A DNA stretch of 32,827 bases, from the NCBI GenBank assembly GCA_050942895.1, contig JBMNOE010000024.1, positions 1 to 32,827 of the forward strand. The letters are read 5' to 3'. A model generated the notes under the pieces. It saw only the letters and a program-made list of their open reading frames with translations, did no database searches and was not told where the DNA came from. Position 1 is the stretch's first letter. Each line of letters starts with the position of its first letter. The position numbers and the translations under genes are program-made. Of the stretch, positions 25,138 through 32,827 are shown one piece after another. The DNA is from JBNRMR01 sp050942895 (GTDB taxonomy: Bacteria > Bacillota > Clostridia > Christensenellales > UBA1750).

Positions 25138-25683
25138 CTAAAAAAGCGAGACGACAGCGATGGCCGCCAGCATAAGCCCGCCGACCAAAGAAGCGCGGTT
25201 GTTAAGACGCTTGGCGACATGATCGCCCAAGAAAAGGCAGGCGGAGCAGATGGCGAAGGTTATCAATGCGATTATGGGGCTGGCAAACAGCACATTCATT
25301 CCGGAGGCGGCAAGCCCCACGCCGACTGCAAAGGCGTCAATGCTGGTGGCGATTGCCTGAAGGAATATGGCTCCCAGCCTCATGCTTTGAGGGGAACAGT
25401 CAAGGCCCGCGTTTTTGATGCCGTCCCAGATCATTTTACCGCCAATTATGGCGAATATTACGAACACCAATGCATTTGAATATCTACTGATAAAGCCTTC
25501 CAGCCAATAGCCCAAAAAGCTGCCCAGCAGGGGCATTATCCCCTGAAAAGCGCCGAAGAACAGCGGCATCAGCCATTTTCTTCGGCCGCAGCCCTTGCCA
25601 TAAGCCAACATATTGCATGTGGTGACGGCGGCCGCGTCCATGCTAAGGCCGAATCCCGTGATAATCAGTGCAGGCAATGTCAT
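25138..25683 (-). CDS. mntP: Manganese efflux pump MntP
   Basis: A 181-residue, six-helix membrane exporter that removes excess Mn(II). The two internally repeated signature segments are GLSMDAAAVTTC (about 11-22) and ATSIDAFAVGVG (about 111-122), whose aspartates are needed for transport in this family. Length is normal. AAAGGGG lies 6 bases before the ATG. Its leader holds a manganese riboswitch and terminator (25701-25820), which independently supports the assignment: the gene is expected to switch on when Mn is high. Confidence 0.95.
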   Translation of the reverse strand: MTLPALIITGFGLSMDAAAVTTCNMLAYGKGCGRRKWLMPLFFGAFQGIMPLLGSFLGYWLEGFISRYSNALVFVIFAIIGGKMIWDGIKNAGLDCSPQSMRLGAIFLQAIATSIDAFAVGVGLAASGMNVLFASPIIALITFAICSACLFLGDHVAKRLNNRASLVGGLMLAAIAVVSLF

Positions 25684-25700
25684 TTGTGACCCCTTTCAAC

Positions 25701-25728
25701 AAAAAACATGCACGAATAAACGTGCATG
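25701..25728 (-). terminator. Riboswitch-controlled terminator in the mntP leader
   Basis: On the minus strand CATGCACG and CGTGCATG pair across a 6-base loop, followed by six U. The 5' arm shares 25724-25728 with the 3' strand of riboswitch helix P1, so ligand-stabilised P1 and the terminator exclude each other. Confidence 0.88.
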
Positions 25729-25820
25729 AGTCTTGTTAATTAAGTGAAACCAGGCGTAAACGCCAGCATGTTGGTTTGACACGCCTTCCTTTGCGGCAGG
25801 CGCAAACTACTCCCTCATAC
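25724..25820 (-). promoter_or_regulatory. yybP-ykoY manganese riboswitch
   Basis: Minus-strand RNA shows the conserved GGGAGUAG just 3' of the first P1 strand and AACAAGAC just before the second. P1 pairs GUAUGAG (25814-25820) with CUCAUGC (25724-25730). Between them are two helical arms, one containing GCGCC, the other GUCAAACCAACAU with the hairpin CUGGCGUUUACGCCUGG. This is the layout of RF00080-type Mn(II) sensors. Mn binding should stabilise P1, break the terminator and turn on mntP. Confidence 0.92.
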
Positions 25821-25827
25821 TTTCGCG

Positions 25828-25856
25828 ATTATACATTATCAGGTCGCAAAAGTCAA
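25828..25856 (-). promoter_or_regulatory. Sigma-A promoter of the mntP leader
   Basis: TTGACT (25851-25856), a 17-bp spacer and a perfect TATAAT (25828-25833) on the minus strand. Transcription should start near 25821, exactly at the 5' edge of the riboswitch. Confidence 0.9.
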
Positions 25857-25875
25857 TCGACATTCGAGGATAAAA

Positions 25876-28800
25876 CTACTTCACATTCTTGTGGAAGTCC
25901 TGAAGGGATCTGACGCCGGATTCACGGCCGCGGCTCACGGAAAATATCCCCTCGGCGCTGGCCATGGCTGCGGCCATGGTGGTCACATAGGGTATGCGCC
26001 CCTTAATGGCGGCCTTGCGGATGTAGCTGTCGTCGTCATGGCTGGTCTTGCCGGAGGGGGTGTTTATCACAAGATCGATTTCGCCGTTGGCCATCAGGTC
26101 GGTGACATTTGGCCTCCCCTCATGCTGCTTGTTGACACGGTGGGATGAAATGCCGCTTTGCTCCAGCAGCCTGTGGCAGCCGTCCGTGGCGACGATGCTG
26201 AAGCCGCAGTCCATGAATCTCCTTGCAAGGGCGGTAAGCTCGGGCTTATCGTTATCGTTGACGCTAAGGAAAACGCAGCCGGAAAGGGGCAGCTTCACCT
26301 GGGTGCCTTCCTGCGCCTTGTAAAAGGCTTCGCCAAAGGAGTCTGAAAGCCCCAGAACCTCGCCCGTGGAGCGCATCTCAGGCCCTAAAAGGGGGTCTAC
26401 TTCGTGGAACATGTTGAAGGGGAACACCGCCTCTTTAACGCCGTAATGGGGGACGTTTTTATCCCTCAGTGCGGGAACGGGGGAGGGCCTTCCGGTGTAC
26501 CGGGTGGTCATGATATCGACAGCCAGCTGCACCATTTTGATATTGCACACCTTAGACACCAAGGGCACTGTGCGTGAAGCGCGGGGGTTTGCCTCAAGGA
26601 CATAAACGGTGTCGCCCTCGATGGCATACTGCATGTTCATCAGGCCGTTTACGCCCATCTCAACGGCGATTTTCCTCGTGTATTCCTTGATGAGGTCGAT
26701 ATGCCTTTGGGAAATGTTCAGCGAGGGGAGCACGCAGGCGGAATCCCCCGAATGTACGCCCGCCAGCTCGATATGCTCCATCACTGCAGGCACGAAGCAG
26801 CTTTTGCCGTCGCTGATGGCGTCGGCTTCGCACTCTGTGGCGTGGTTTAAGAAACGGTCTATCAATATGGGCCTGTCGGGGGTGACGCCCACCGCTGCCG
26901 CCATGTAGACCCTGAGCATCTCATCGTCGTGGACGATCTCCATGCCCCTGCCGCCAAGAACATATGAGGGGCGCACCATCACCGGGTAGCCTATCCTGCC
27001 GGCGATTTCAAGGGCTTCATCAACTGTGACAGCCATGCCGGACTCGGGCATGGGGATATTGAGCTTTTCCATCATGGCGCGGAAATGATCTCTGTCCTCC
27101 GCAAGGTCGATAGTCTCCGGGCTGGTGCCCAGTATGTTCACGCCGCTTGCCTTGAGCTCCGCTGCGATATTAAGGGGCGTCTGGCCGCCAAACTGGGCGA
27201 TAACGCCCAGGGGCTTTTCTTTTTCATATATGCCGATGACGCTTTCGACTGTCAGGGGCTCAAAGTAGAGCCTGTCGGAGGTGTCATAGTCGGTGGAGAC
27301 GGTCTCCGGGTTGCAGTTGACGATGATGGTTTCAAAGCCCAGCTCCCTCAGCGCCAGGGAAGCGTGAACGCAGCAATAGTCAAACTCGATGCCCTGGCCT
27401 ATGCGGTTGGGCCCTCCGCCCAGTATCATTATCTTCCTGCCGGCAGGAAGCACGCTCTCATCTTTTATGTGGTAGGAGGAATAGTAGTAGGAGGAGTCCT
27501 TGGTTCCGCTGACATGAACGCCCTCCCAGCCCTCCAATATGCCCTGCTCTTTGCGGCGGCAGCGGATTTCATCCTCGGTAACTTCCAGCAGGACGCTTAA
27601 GTACTTGTCGCCGAAGCCGCTGAGCTTTGCGCTGCGCAAAGCTTGCGTTGGAAGCTCCTTACCTTTGAAAGCCAGCAGGGCCTCCTCCTCGTCCACCAGT
27701 TCCTTCATCTGCTCTATGAAATACGGCTTTATCTTCGTCAGTTGGTTGATTTCATCCACCGTTGCGCCCTTGCGCAGGGCTTCATACATCACGAACTGGC
27801 GCTCGCTGGTGGGAAATGCCAGCATCGAAAGCAGTTCCTCCTTTGTCTTCTGCGCAAAATCCTTCGCGAAGCCAAGGCCGTGCCTGCCGTTTTCAAGGCT
27901 GCGGATAGCCTTCTGGAAAGCCTCTTTGTATGTCTTGCCGATGCTCATCACCTCGCCCACGGCGCGCATCTGTGTGCCCAGCCTGTCCTGTGCGCCCTTG
28001 AACTTTTCAAAGGCCCATCTGGCGAATTTGATTACGATATAATCCCCCTCGGGGACATACTTGTCCAAAGTGCCGTATTTGCCGCAGGGAATTTCATCCA
28101 GAGTGAGGCCGCAGGCAAGCATTGCGGATACCAAAGCTATGGGGAAGCCCGTAGCCTTTGACGCAAGGGCAGATGAGCGGGATGTTCTGGGGTTTATTTC
28201 TATCACGATTATCCGGCCGGTTTTGGGATCGTGGGCGAACTGGACGTTGGTGCCGCCGATCACCTCGATTGATTCGACTATCTTATAAGCCTGCTCCTGA
28301 AGGCGTGCCTGAAGCTCATCTGGTATGGTGAGCATTGGCGCGGAGCAGAAGCTGTCGCCGGTGTGAACGCCCATGGGATCGATGTTTTCGATGAAGCAAA
28401 CGGTGATCATCTTGCCGTTTGAGTCCCTGACGACCTCCAGCTCCAGTTCTTCCCAACCGGAGATGCATTCCTCCACCAGCACCTGGCCCACAAGGCTTAC
28501 CTGAAGGCCCCTTGCAGTGACCACCTTCAGCTCGTCCACGTTGTAGACCATGCCGCCGCCGGCGCCGCCCATTGTGTAGGCGGGGCGCAGAACCACCGGG
28601 TAGCCCAGCTCCGCCGCAATTTCGACGGCTTCGTCCACGCTGTAGGCCACCTTGCTCTTTGCCATCTCAATGCCCAGAGAATCCATGGCTTTTTTAAACT
28701 CGACCCTGTCCTCACCGCGCTCTATTGCGTCCACCTGCACGCCGATGACCTTCACGCCGTATTTCTCCAAAACGCCGGCGCTGTTAAGTTCTGAGCAAAG

Positions 28801-29091
28801 ATTAAGCCCTGACTGTCCGCCCAGATTGGGAAGCAGTGCATCGGGCCTTTCTTTTTCGATGATTTGTGTGAGCCTTTGAAGATTAAGCGGCTCGATGTAG
28901 GTGAAGTCTGCAACTTCCGGGTCGGTCATTATCGTGGCCGGGTTTGAGTTCACAAGGACAACCTCATAGCCCAAGCCTCTCAGCGCTTTGCAGGCCTGGG
29001 TGCCCGAATAGTCGAACTCACAGGCTTGCCCGATGATGATGGGCCCCGATCCTATTATAAGTATTTTTTTAACATCGCTTCTCTTTGGCAT
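25876..29091 (-). CDS. carB: Carbamoyl-phosphate synthase large subunit
   Basis: A 1071-residue enzyme that makes carbamoyl phosphate for arginine and pyrimidine synthesis, normally with CarA supplying ammonia from glutamine. Two homologous ATP-grasp halves are visible: KILIIGSGPIIIGQACEFDYSG at the start and KIMILGGGPNRIGQGIEFDYC near residue 555. VVRPAYTMGGAGGG-like and VMVRPSYVLGGRGME loops bind ATP, and a C-terminal MGS-like allosteric domain begins around FLSVNDNDKPEL. I choose the ATG at 29089-29091 (AAGGGG 10 bases upstream; promoter 45 bases upstream). The open frame extends 18 codons further but past the predicted transcription start. No carA or pyr/arg genes are adjacent. Confidence 0.97.
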   Translation of the reverse strand: MPKRSDVKKILIIGSGPIIIGQACEFDYSGTQACKALRGLGYEVVLVNSNPATIMTDPEVADFTYIEPLNLQRLTQIIEKERPDALLPNLGGQSGLNLCSELNSAGVLEKYGVKVIGVQVDAIERGEDRVEFKKAMDSLGIEMAKSKVAYSVDEAVEIAAELGYPVVLRPAYTMGGAGGGMVYNVDELKVVTARGLQVSLVGQVLVEECISGWEELELEVVRDSNGKMITVCFIENIDPMGVHTGDSFCSAPMLTIPDELQARLQEQAYKIVESIEVIGGTNVQFAHDPKTGRIIVIEINPRTSRSSALASKATGFPIALVSAMLACGLTLDEIPCGKYGTLDKYVPEGDYIVIKFARWAFEKFKGAQDRLGTQMRAVGEVMSIGKTYKEAFQKAIRSLENGRHGLGFAKDFAQKTKEELLSMLAFPTSERQFVMYEALRKGATVDEINQLTKIKPYFIEQMKELVDEEEALLAFKGKELPTQALRSAKLSGFGDKYLSVLLEVTEDEIRCRRKEQGILEGWEGVHVSGTKDSSYYYSSYHIKDESVLPAGRKIMILGGGPNRIGQGIEFDYCCVHASLALRELGFETIIVNCNPETVSTDYDTSDRLYFEPLTVESVIGIYEKEKPLGVIAQFGGQTPLNIAAELKASGVNILGTSPETIDLAEDRDHFRAMMEKLNIPMPESGMAVTVDEALEIAGRIGYPVMVRPSYVLGGRGMEIVHDDEMLRVYMAAAVGVTPDRPILIDRFLNHATECEADAISDGKSCFVPAVMEHIELAGVHSGDSACVLPSLNISQRHIDLIKEYTRKIAVEMGVNGLMNMQYAIEGDTVYVLEANPRASRTVPLVSKVCNIKMVQLAVDIMTTRYTGRPSPVPALRDKNVPHYGVKEAVFPFNMFHEVDPLLGPEMRSTGEVLGLSDSFGEAFYKAQEGTQVKLPLSGCVFLSVNDNDKPELTALARRFMDCGFSIVATDGCHRLLEQSGISSHRVNKQHEGRPNVTDLMANGEIDLVINTPSGKTSHDDDSYIRKAAIKGRIPYVTTMAAAMASAEGIFSVSRGRESGVRSLQDFHKNVK

Positions 29092-29135
29092 CTGCTGCTT
29101 ACCCCTTCTTTCGCTTCGCGGTAGATATCCTATAA

Positions 29136-29164
29136 TATATAACATATTTTCGGCGCAATATCAA
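29136..29164 (-). promoter_or_regulatory. Promoter for carB
   Basis: TTGATA (29159-29164), a 17-bp spacer and TATATA (29136-29141) on the minus strand give a leader of about 38 bases. No attenuator or PyrR-binding loop fits in that length. Confidence 0.65.
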
Positions 29165-29235
29165 CATCGGAAGGGGGAAAACATCTGCGGCAATAAAATT
29201 GCAGCAAAGGCAATCCACATTTGATCTGCATTTAT

Positions 29236-29279
29236 ATTATGAGCAATTTGTTGACAACGGCAGTTCTTTCGCTCATAAT
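29236..29279 (+). promoter_or_regulatory. Promoter embraced by an inverted repeat, upstream of the esterase module
   Basis: The promoter is a perfect TTGACA (29251-29256), a 17-bp spacer and CATAAT (29274-29279). A 9-bp perfect inverted repeat, ATTATGAGC (29236-29244) and GCTCATAAT (29271-29279), encloses it; the right arm covers the -10. The arms extend a few bases further with one insertion. This is a plausible operator, or a cruciform-forming site, controlling the three genes that follow. The regulator is unknown. Confidence 0.7.
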
Positions 29280-29328
29280 TATAACTGGAAAATAATAATA
29301 AAAGGCTCTGGCCGGAAAGGTTTGAAGA

Positions 29329-30228
29329 TTGCCAAGCTTTTTCAGCGTCTGGCTCAGGCGCCAGATCAAAACGGTAAAACCCGTCCTGGCGAAGTTTGAC
29401 CTTGAGACCTCAAGAAACGTGCAGGATAATCTGGGGAGATTTCTATCCCGTGTGATTTCAGGCAAGGTGGAATACCTGCCGGTGGAAAATTGGGATGAGC
29501 AAAAGGCGGTGTGGATCATCCCCAGGGAGGATGAGATGCAGGGCCATGTGCTTTATCTGCATGGGGGCGGTTACGTTTCCGGCTCTCTTAACTACGCCAA
29601 GATGTACGGCTCAGTTTTGGCGGCGGCCTGCGGCAGAAAAATATTTTGCCTGGCCTATGACCTGGCTCCGGAGCATCCGTTTCCAGCGGCGCTGAACGAC
29701 GCGGTTGATGCCTACAAGCACATGCTAAAAAGCGGCGTTAGCCCTTCGAAAATTGCTGTTGCGGGGGAATCCGCCGGCGGGGGATTGGTTTTTTGTCTTA
29801 TGCACAAGCTAAAGCGTGAAGGTCTGCCGATGCCAGCCTGCCTGATCAGCATTTCTCCATGGGCTGATCTGACGCTGTCGGGTGCTTCCCACAGCGCAAA
29901 CCGAAGGAAGGACGTGGCTCTTTCCACCCCTCAGCTTGCTGAAATGGCAATTCTTTACGCACCGGGCGATCTTACAAACGAGCTGGTATCGCCAATATTC
30001 GGCAGCTTTGCGGGCTTTCCGCCGGCGCTTATTTTCGCCGGGGGAGACGAGGTGCTGCTGGATGACGCAAAGGCGGTCAAGCGCTGTTACGACAGGGCGA
30101 AGATAAAGGCGCGGCTGGTGGTTGAAAAGGGAATGTGGCATGTCTACCCCCTTTACAGGACGACGGAGGCCATTGCAGCGGTAAACATGATGACTGAGTT
30201 TTTAAGCGAGCACTTGTGTAATGAATAG
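29329..30228 (+). CDS. Alpha/beta hydrolase, hormone-sensitive-lipase-type esterase
   Basis: A 299-residue carboxylesterase-like enzyme of the bacterial HSL family (family IV). The oxyanion-hole motif HGGGY starts at His78. The catalytic triad can be read as Ser148 (GESAGG), Asp240 (GGDEVLLDD) and His271 (MWHVYPL). No signal peptide is present, so it is cytoplasmic or peripheral. The start is TTG at 29329: GGAAAGG lies 8 bases upstream and an in-frame stop directly precedes it, so no earlier start is possible. It is first in an apparent three-gene operon with an acyltransferase and a zinc-ribbon membrane protein. The natural ester substrate is unknown. Confidence 0.88.
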   Translation: MPSFFSVWLRRQIKTVKPVLAKFDLETSRNVQDNLGRFLSRVISGKVEYLPVENWDEQKAVWIIPREDEMQGHVLYLHGGGYVSGSLNYAKMYGSVLAAACGRKIFCLAYDLAPEHPFPAALNDAVDAYKHMLKSGVSPSKIAVAGESAGGGLVFCLMHKLKREGLPMPACLISISPWADLTLSGASHSANRRKDVALSTPQLAEMAILYAPGDLTNELVSPIFGSFAGFPPALIFAGGDEVLLDDAKAVKRCYDRAKIKARLVVEKGMWHVYPLYRTTEAIAAVNMMTEFLSEHLCNE

Positions 30229-30230
30229 AG

Positions 30231-30280
30231 AAAAGCGAAAGAAAGCTAAAGAAAGCTAAAGAAAGCGAAAGAAAAGGCGA
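30231..30280. repeat. 10-bp purine-rich tandem repeat
   Basis: Five adjacent 10-base units begin at 30231, 30241, 30251, 30261 and 30271; four fit GAAAGCTAAA or its GCGAAA variant closely, and the last is degenerate. A looser purine-rich continuation reaches about 30345, just before the acyltransferase start. The two most similar units (30241-30260) are identical. Confidence 0.85.
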
Positions 30281-30349
30281 GAGGCGAAGGTGCGGGGATT
30301 GAGCCGGGAAGCTAAGGAAGCGAAAGAAACAAAAAAAGCAAAAGAGTGG

Positions 30350-31606
30350 ATGAAGCTGGATAATTCAGCGAAGATATATCCGGCGATAATGTCAAGATCC
30401 TGGGCGGCCATGTTCAGGCTCAGCGCAAGCCTTACCGAAGCGGTGGACGCTTCCTTGCTGCAAAAGGCGGCTGATCAGACCATAAGGCGTTTTCCCTCCT
30501 TCGCGCAGAAGCTGCGCCGGGGCTTCTTTTGGCATTATTTTGAAAAGATAAATGTGCCCCTCAGGATTGAAAGGGATGTGGGGAACCCTCTTGTCCGCAT
30601 GAACTTCAGGGAAAGCAACGGCTATATGCTGCGGGTGAGATACCATGAAAACAGGATTGCGGTGGAGTTTTTTCATGCCCTTACCGACGGCACCGGCGCA
30701 CTGACATTCCTGAGAACTCTGGTGGCTCAATACCTTGAGCTGAAATACGGCGCGGAAATTCCCAGAAGCGTCGAGATACTTGATTGCACAGAAGAACCGA
30801 AGCCCTCTGAAAACGAGGACGGCTTCCTCAAGTATGAGCGGGGCATAAGGCTTAGCAGCAAGGAGAAATTCGCCTTTCGCATACCGGGGACGGAGGATGA
30901 GAACTTCCTGAGCATAGTGACCGGGCTGATGGACGTGAAGGCTCTCCTCGCCCTTTCAAAGGCGCATGGCTGCACCCTTACAGAGCTTCTTGTAAGCGTG
31001 CTGATACTTTCGATAGACGAGATACAGCTTCGCTATGTACCCAGCAGAAGGATGCACAAGCCGGTGAAGATATCGGTGCCGATAAACCTGAGAAGGTTTT
31101 ATCCCACAAGCACTGTGCGCAATTTTTCCTCATATATAAACCCGGGGATAGAGCCCCGCTACGGCGAATACAGCCTGGAGGAAACCATAAAGCGCGTCAA
31201 GGGCTTCATGGCCAGCGAGCTGGATGAAAAGCTTCTGAACGCAAAGTTTTCCACCAATGTGAACTTTGAGAAAAGCCCTTTTATCCGCGCTGTGCCTTTG
31301 TTTTTGAAGAAGCCGCTGCTGCTGCTGGCTTTTTACTTCAGCGGCGACAGACTGACTTCAAGCACAATATCGAATTTAGGGAAGGTCACTTTGCCGGAGG
31401 AGATGGAAAAGTATGTGACCCGGCTGGACTTCATGCTGGGGCCCCTAAAAAGAACGCGGGTGGCCTGCGGATGCATCAGCTACAAAGGCATTTTTGCATT
31501 TACATTCACCAGGAAGATCGAGGAGGCCCATCTGGAAAGGAACTTCTTCACAAGGCTGGTTAAAATGGGCATTAGAGCGACCGTTGAGAGCAACCAGAGA
31601 TGGTAG
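30350..31606 (+). CDS. Condensation-domain-like acyltransferase (alcohol acetyltransferase-like)
   Basis: A protein of 418 residues of the CoA-dependent acyltransferase/condensation superfamily. The catalytic motif appears as FFHALTDG with His109 and Asp113, a variant of HHxxxDG in which only the second His is kept. KISVPINLRRFYPTSTVRNF and STISNLGKVTLPEEM correspond to the later conserved strands around the substrate tunnel. I chose the ATG at 30350 because homologues begin LDN-AKIYP. An open frame from GTG 30290 would add 20 residues of repeat-derived AKEAKETKKAKE. It overlaps nothing upstream and ends 15 bases before the next gene. The acyl acceptor is unknown. Confidence 0.82.
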   Translation: MKLDNSAKIYPAIMSRSWAAMFRLSASLTEAVDASLLQKAADQTIRRFPSFAQKLRRGFFWHYFEKINVPLRIERDVGNPLVRMNFRESNGYMLRVRYHENRIAVEFFHALTDGTGALTFLRTLVAQYLELKYGAEIPRSVEILDCTEEPKPSENEDGFLKYERGIRLSSKEKFAFRIPGTEDENFLSIVTGLMDVKALLALSKAHGCTLTELLVSVLILSIDEIQLRYVPSRRMHKPVKISVPINLRRFYPTSTVRNFSSYINPGIEPRYGEYSLEETIKRVKGFMASELDEKLLNAKFSTNVNFEKSPFIRAVPLFLKKPLLLLAFYFSGDRLTSSTISNLGKVTLPEEMEKYVTRLDFMLGPLKRTRVACGCISYKGIFAFTFTRKIEEAHLERNFFTRLVKMGIRATVESNQRW

Positions 31607-31620
31607 AAAGGAAAGAGCGG

Positions 31621-32331
31621 ATGTCCTACTGTGTGAACTGCGGGGTTGAACTGGCCCCTTCTGAACCTAAATGTCCCCTTTGCGGCGTGGAAGTGGTAAA
31701 CCCTGCAAACCCGTGGAAAAAGCCCAGAAGCAGGCCGTATCCCACTTATTTTGACGAAGTTATGCGCGGAGTGGACAGGCGCTATTTTGCGTTGGTATCC
31801 GCCCTGCTTTTGATGATCCCCGTCGCGGTCTGTCTTTTGATAGACATATTCACATCTGGGGATATGACCTGGTCCAGCTATGTGGTGGGAGCGGCGGTTT
31901 TGGTGATGGTGGTGGTGCTGGTGCCTCTTTCATCAAGGAAACATCGCCCTTACAGATATCTTTTGTATAATACGGTTACAACCCTTGCCTATCTGCTGCT
32001 GATAGACCATAAAACACCCGAGCCAGGATGGTTCTTGCCCCTGGCGCTGCCGATATCGCTGTCTTTGAGCCTGATATCAGGGCTGATAACCACGTATTTC
32101 CAGCTTAGAAAGCGCGATGATATCTTGGTGACATTGGCGCTGATGCTCTTCGGGGCGGGGGCCTTCACCATGCTGGTGGAAATTTTCATAAGGCTTTACA
32201 AGGAGCAAACAGCTTTGCCCGTGTGGTCGTGGTATGCGCTGGTGCCATGCCTGCTTTCAGGGGCTGCGTTTTTGATACTTAACCGGCGCAACAGATGGAA
32301 GGAAAGCGTCCGAAAGAGGCTTTTCATATAA
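31621..32331 (+). CDS. Zinc-ribbon membrane protein, DUF6320-like
   Basis: A 236-residue protein. The N-terminus has a double CxxC zinc ribbon (Cys4, Cys7, Cys18, Cys21: YCVNCG and CPLCG). A proline-rich linker is followed by about six membrane helices with short loops and a basic C-terminus. I start at 31621, which has AAAGGAAAGAG upstream; an in-frame ATG at 31600 overlaps the acyltransferase stop and has no site. I recall proteins of this form beside acyltransferase/esterase pairs in Clostridia, which matches the arrangement here. Its function is unknown; it may recruit or anchor the two enzymes at the membrane. Confidence 0.8.
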   Translation: MSYCVNCGVELAPSEPKCPLCGVEVVNPANPWKKPRSRPYPTYFDEVMRGVDRRYFALVSALLLMIPVAVCLLIDIFTSGDMTWSSYVVGAAVLVMVVVLVPLSSRKHRPYRYLLYNTVTTLAYLLLIDHKTPEPGWFLPLALPISLSLSLISGLITTYFQLRKRDDILVTLALMLFGAGAFTMLVEIFIRLYKEQTALPVWSWYALVPCLLSGAAFLILNRRNRWKESVRKRLFI

Positions 32332-32385
32332 ATATTTTCAAGTGAACCCAAAAAATAAAAGCCGAAAGGCAATGGAGGTCTAACA

Positions 32386-32827
32386 ATGGATAAGGTTAAA
32401 CTGGGCATTATCGGTGTGGGCAATATGGGCAGTGGCCACTGTAAAAGCCTGCTGGAGGGTAAAGTACCTGACATCGAGCTTACGGCGGTGGCCGACAGGC
32501 TTGAAAACAGGCGCGACTGGGCAAAGGAGAACCTGCCTGAAAGCGTGAAGATTTTTACCGAGGGCGACGAGCTGATAAACAGCGGCCTTGTCGACGCGAT
32601 TTTGATAGCAACGCCCCACTATCAGCATCCGGAGCTGGCCGAAAAGGCATTTGCTGCGGGGCTGCATGTCATGTGCGAAAAGCCCGCGGGCGTTTACACC
32701 AAGCAGGTGACGGCCATGAACGAATCCGCCGAAAAAAGCGGCAAGGTCTTCGGGATGATGTTCAACCAGCGCACCAACTGCATCTACAGGAAGCTGAAAG
32801 AGTTTATAGATGATAACACCTTCGTGG
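32386..32827 (+). CDS. Gfo/Idh/MocA-family oxidoreductase, N-terminal part (cut by window end)
   Basis: The first 147 codons are present and the frame is open at the window edge. The dinucleotide-binding fold is clear: GIIGVGNMGSGH (about 7-18), then AVADR, ILIATPHYQHPELAEKAF and the substrate-site motif HVMCEKPAGV. Such enzymes oxidise or reduce sugars and cyclitols with NAD(P). GGAGG (32374-32378) lies 7 bases before the ATG. A 54-base gap separates it from the zinc-ribbon protein and no terminator is seen there. Its substrate cannot be judged from this fragment. Confidence 0.93.
   Translation, partial: MDKVKLGIIGVGNMGSGHCKSLLEGKVPDIELTAVADRLENRRDWAKENLPESVKIFTEGDELINSGLVDAILIATPHYQHPELAEKAFAAGLHVMCEKPAGVYTKQVTAMNESAEKSGKVFGMMFNQRTNCIYRKLKEFIDDNTFV

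Overview
The window looks like a chromosomal segment of a Gram-positive, low-to-mid-GC Firmicute of the class Clostridia, probably a gut commensal. The evidence is a spoIVFA/spoIVFB-like sporulation pair, class B sortases, consensus sigma-A promoters, strong AGGAGG-type ribosome binding sites, a clostridial-type HisRS with a cysteine-rich insertion, an ABC sugar importer with no ATPase of its own, and a manganese riboswitch. No tRNA, rRNA, CRISPR array, phage gene or transposase is visible. This assignment is inference from gene content, not a database match.

Layout. (1) 1-205: an 85-bp tandem repeat with two hairpins per unit. (2) 211-5990: mostly minus strand: a large intracellular GH106-like glycosidase (TTG start), a small unknown plus-strand protein with its own promoter and terminator, a two-frame lipoprotein joined by an A-AAA-AAA run, and a YiaK-type 2,3-diketo-L-gulonate reductase. 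(3) 6093-6308: a very GC-rich, non-coding, highly foldable element closed by a perfect 22-bp inverted repeat. (4) 6347-17680: a long plus-strand run beginning at a near-consensus promoter: hisS, aspS, tcdA, an RseC-like protein, thioredoxin, two class B sortases, glyA, rodA, spoIVFA-like and spoIVFB. The last three resemble the end of the clostridial mre/min/rodA/spoIVF cluster. (5) 17699-24659: a carbohydrate-acid locus: a membrane-anchored AraC regulator, a LarA-family racemase on the opposite strand, and a three-gene sugar importer (permease, permease, binding lipoprotein). (6) 25055-29164: mntP under a yybP-ykoY manganese riboswitch, and a stand-alone carB. (7) 29236-32331: a three-gene module of HSL-type esterase, condensation-like acyltransferase and zinc-ribbon membrane protein, behind a strong promoter embraced by an inverted repeat. 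(8) 32386-end: the start of a Gfo/Idh/MocA oxidoreductase, cut by the window edge.

How the genes work together. The importer, the signal-less glycosidase, the YiaK-like reductase, LarA and the Gfo/Idh enzyme together suggest uptake and cytoplasmic breakdown of plant-type oligosaccharides or sugar acids. The central run is housekeeping (translation, redox, one-carbon, cell shape, sporulation). The best candidate for an undescribed system is the esterase/acyltransferase/DUF6320-like module. The other items most worth a second look are the structured element upstream of hisS and the lipoprotein with the slippery frameshift.
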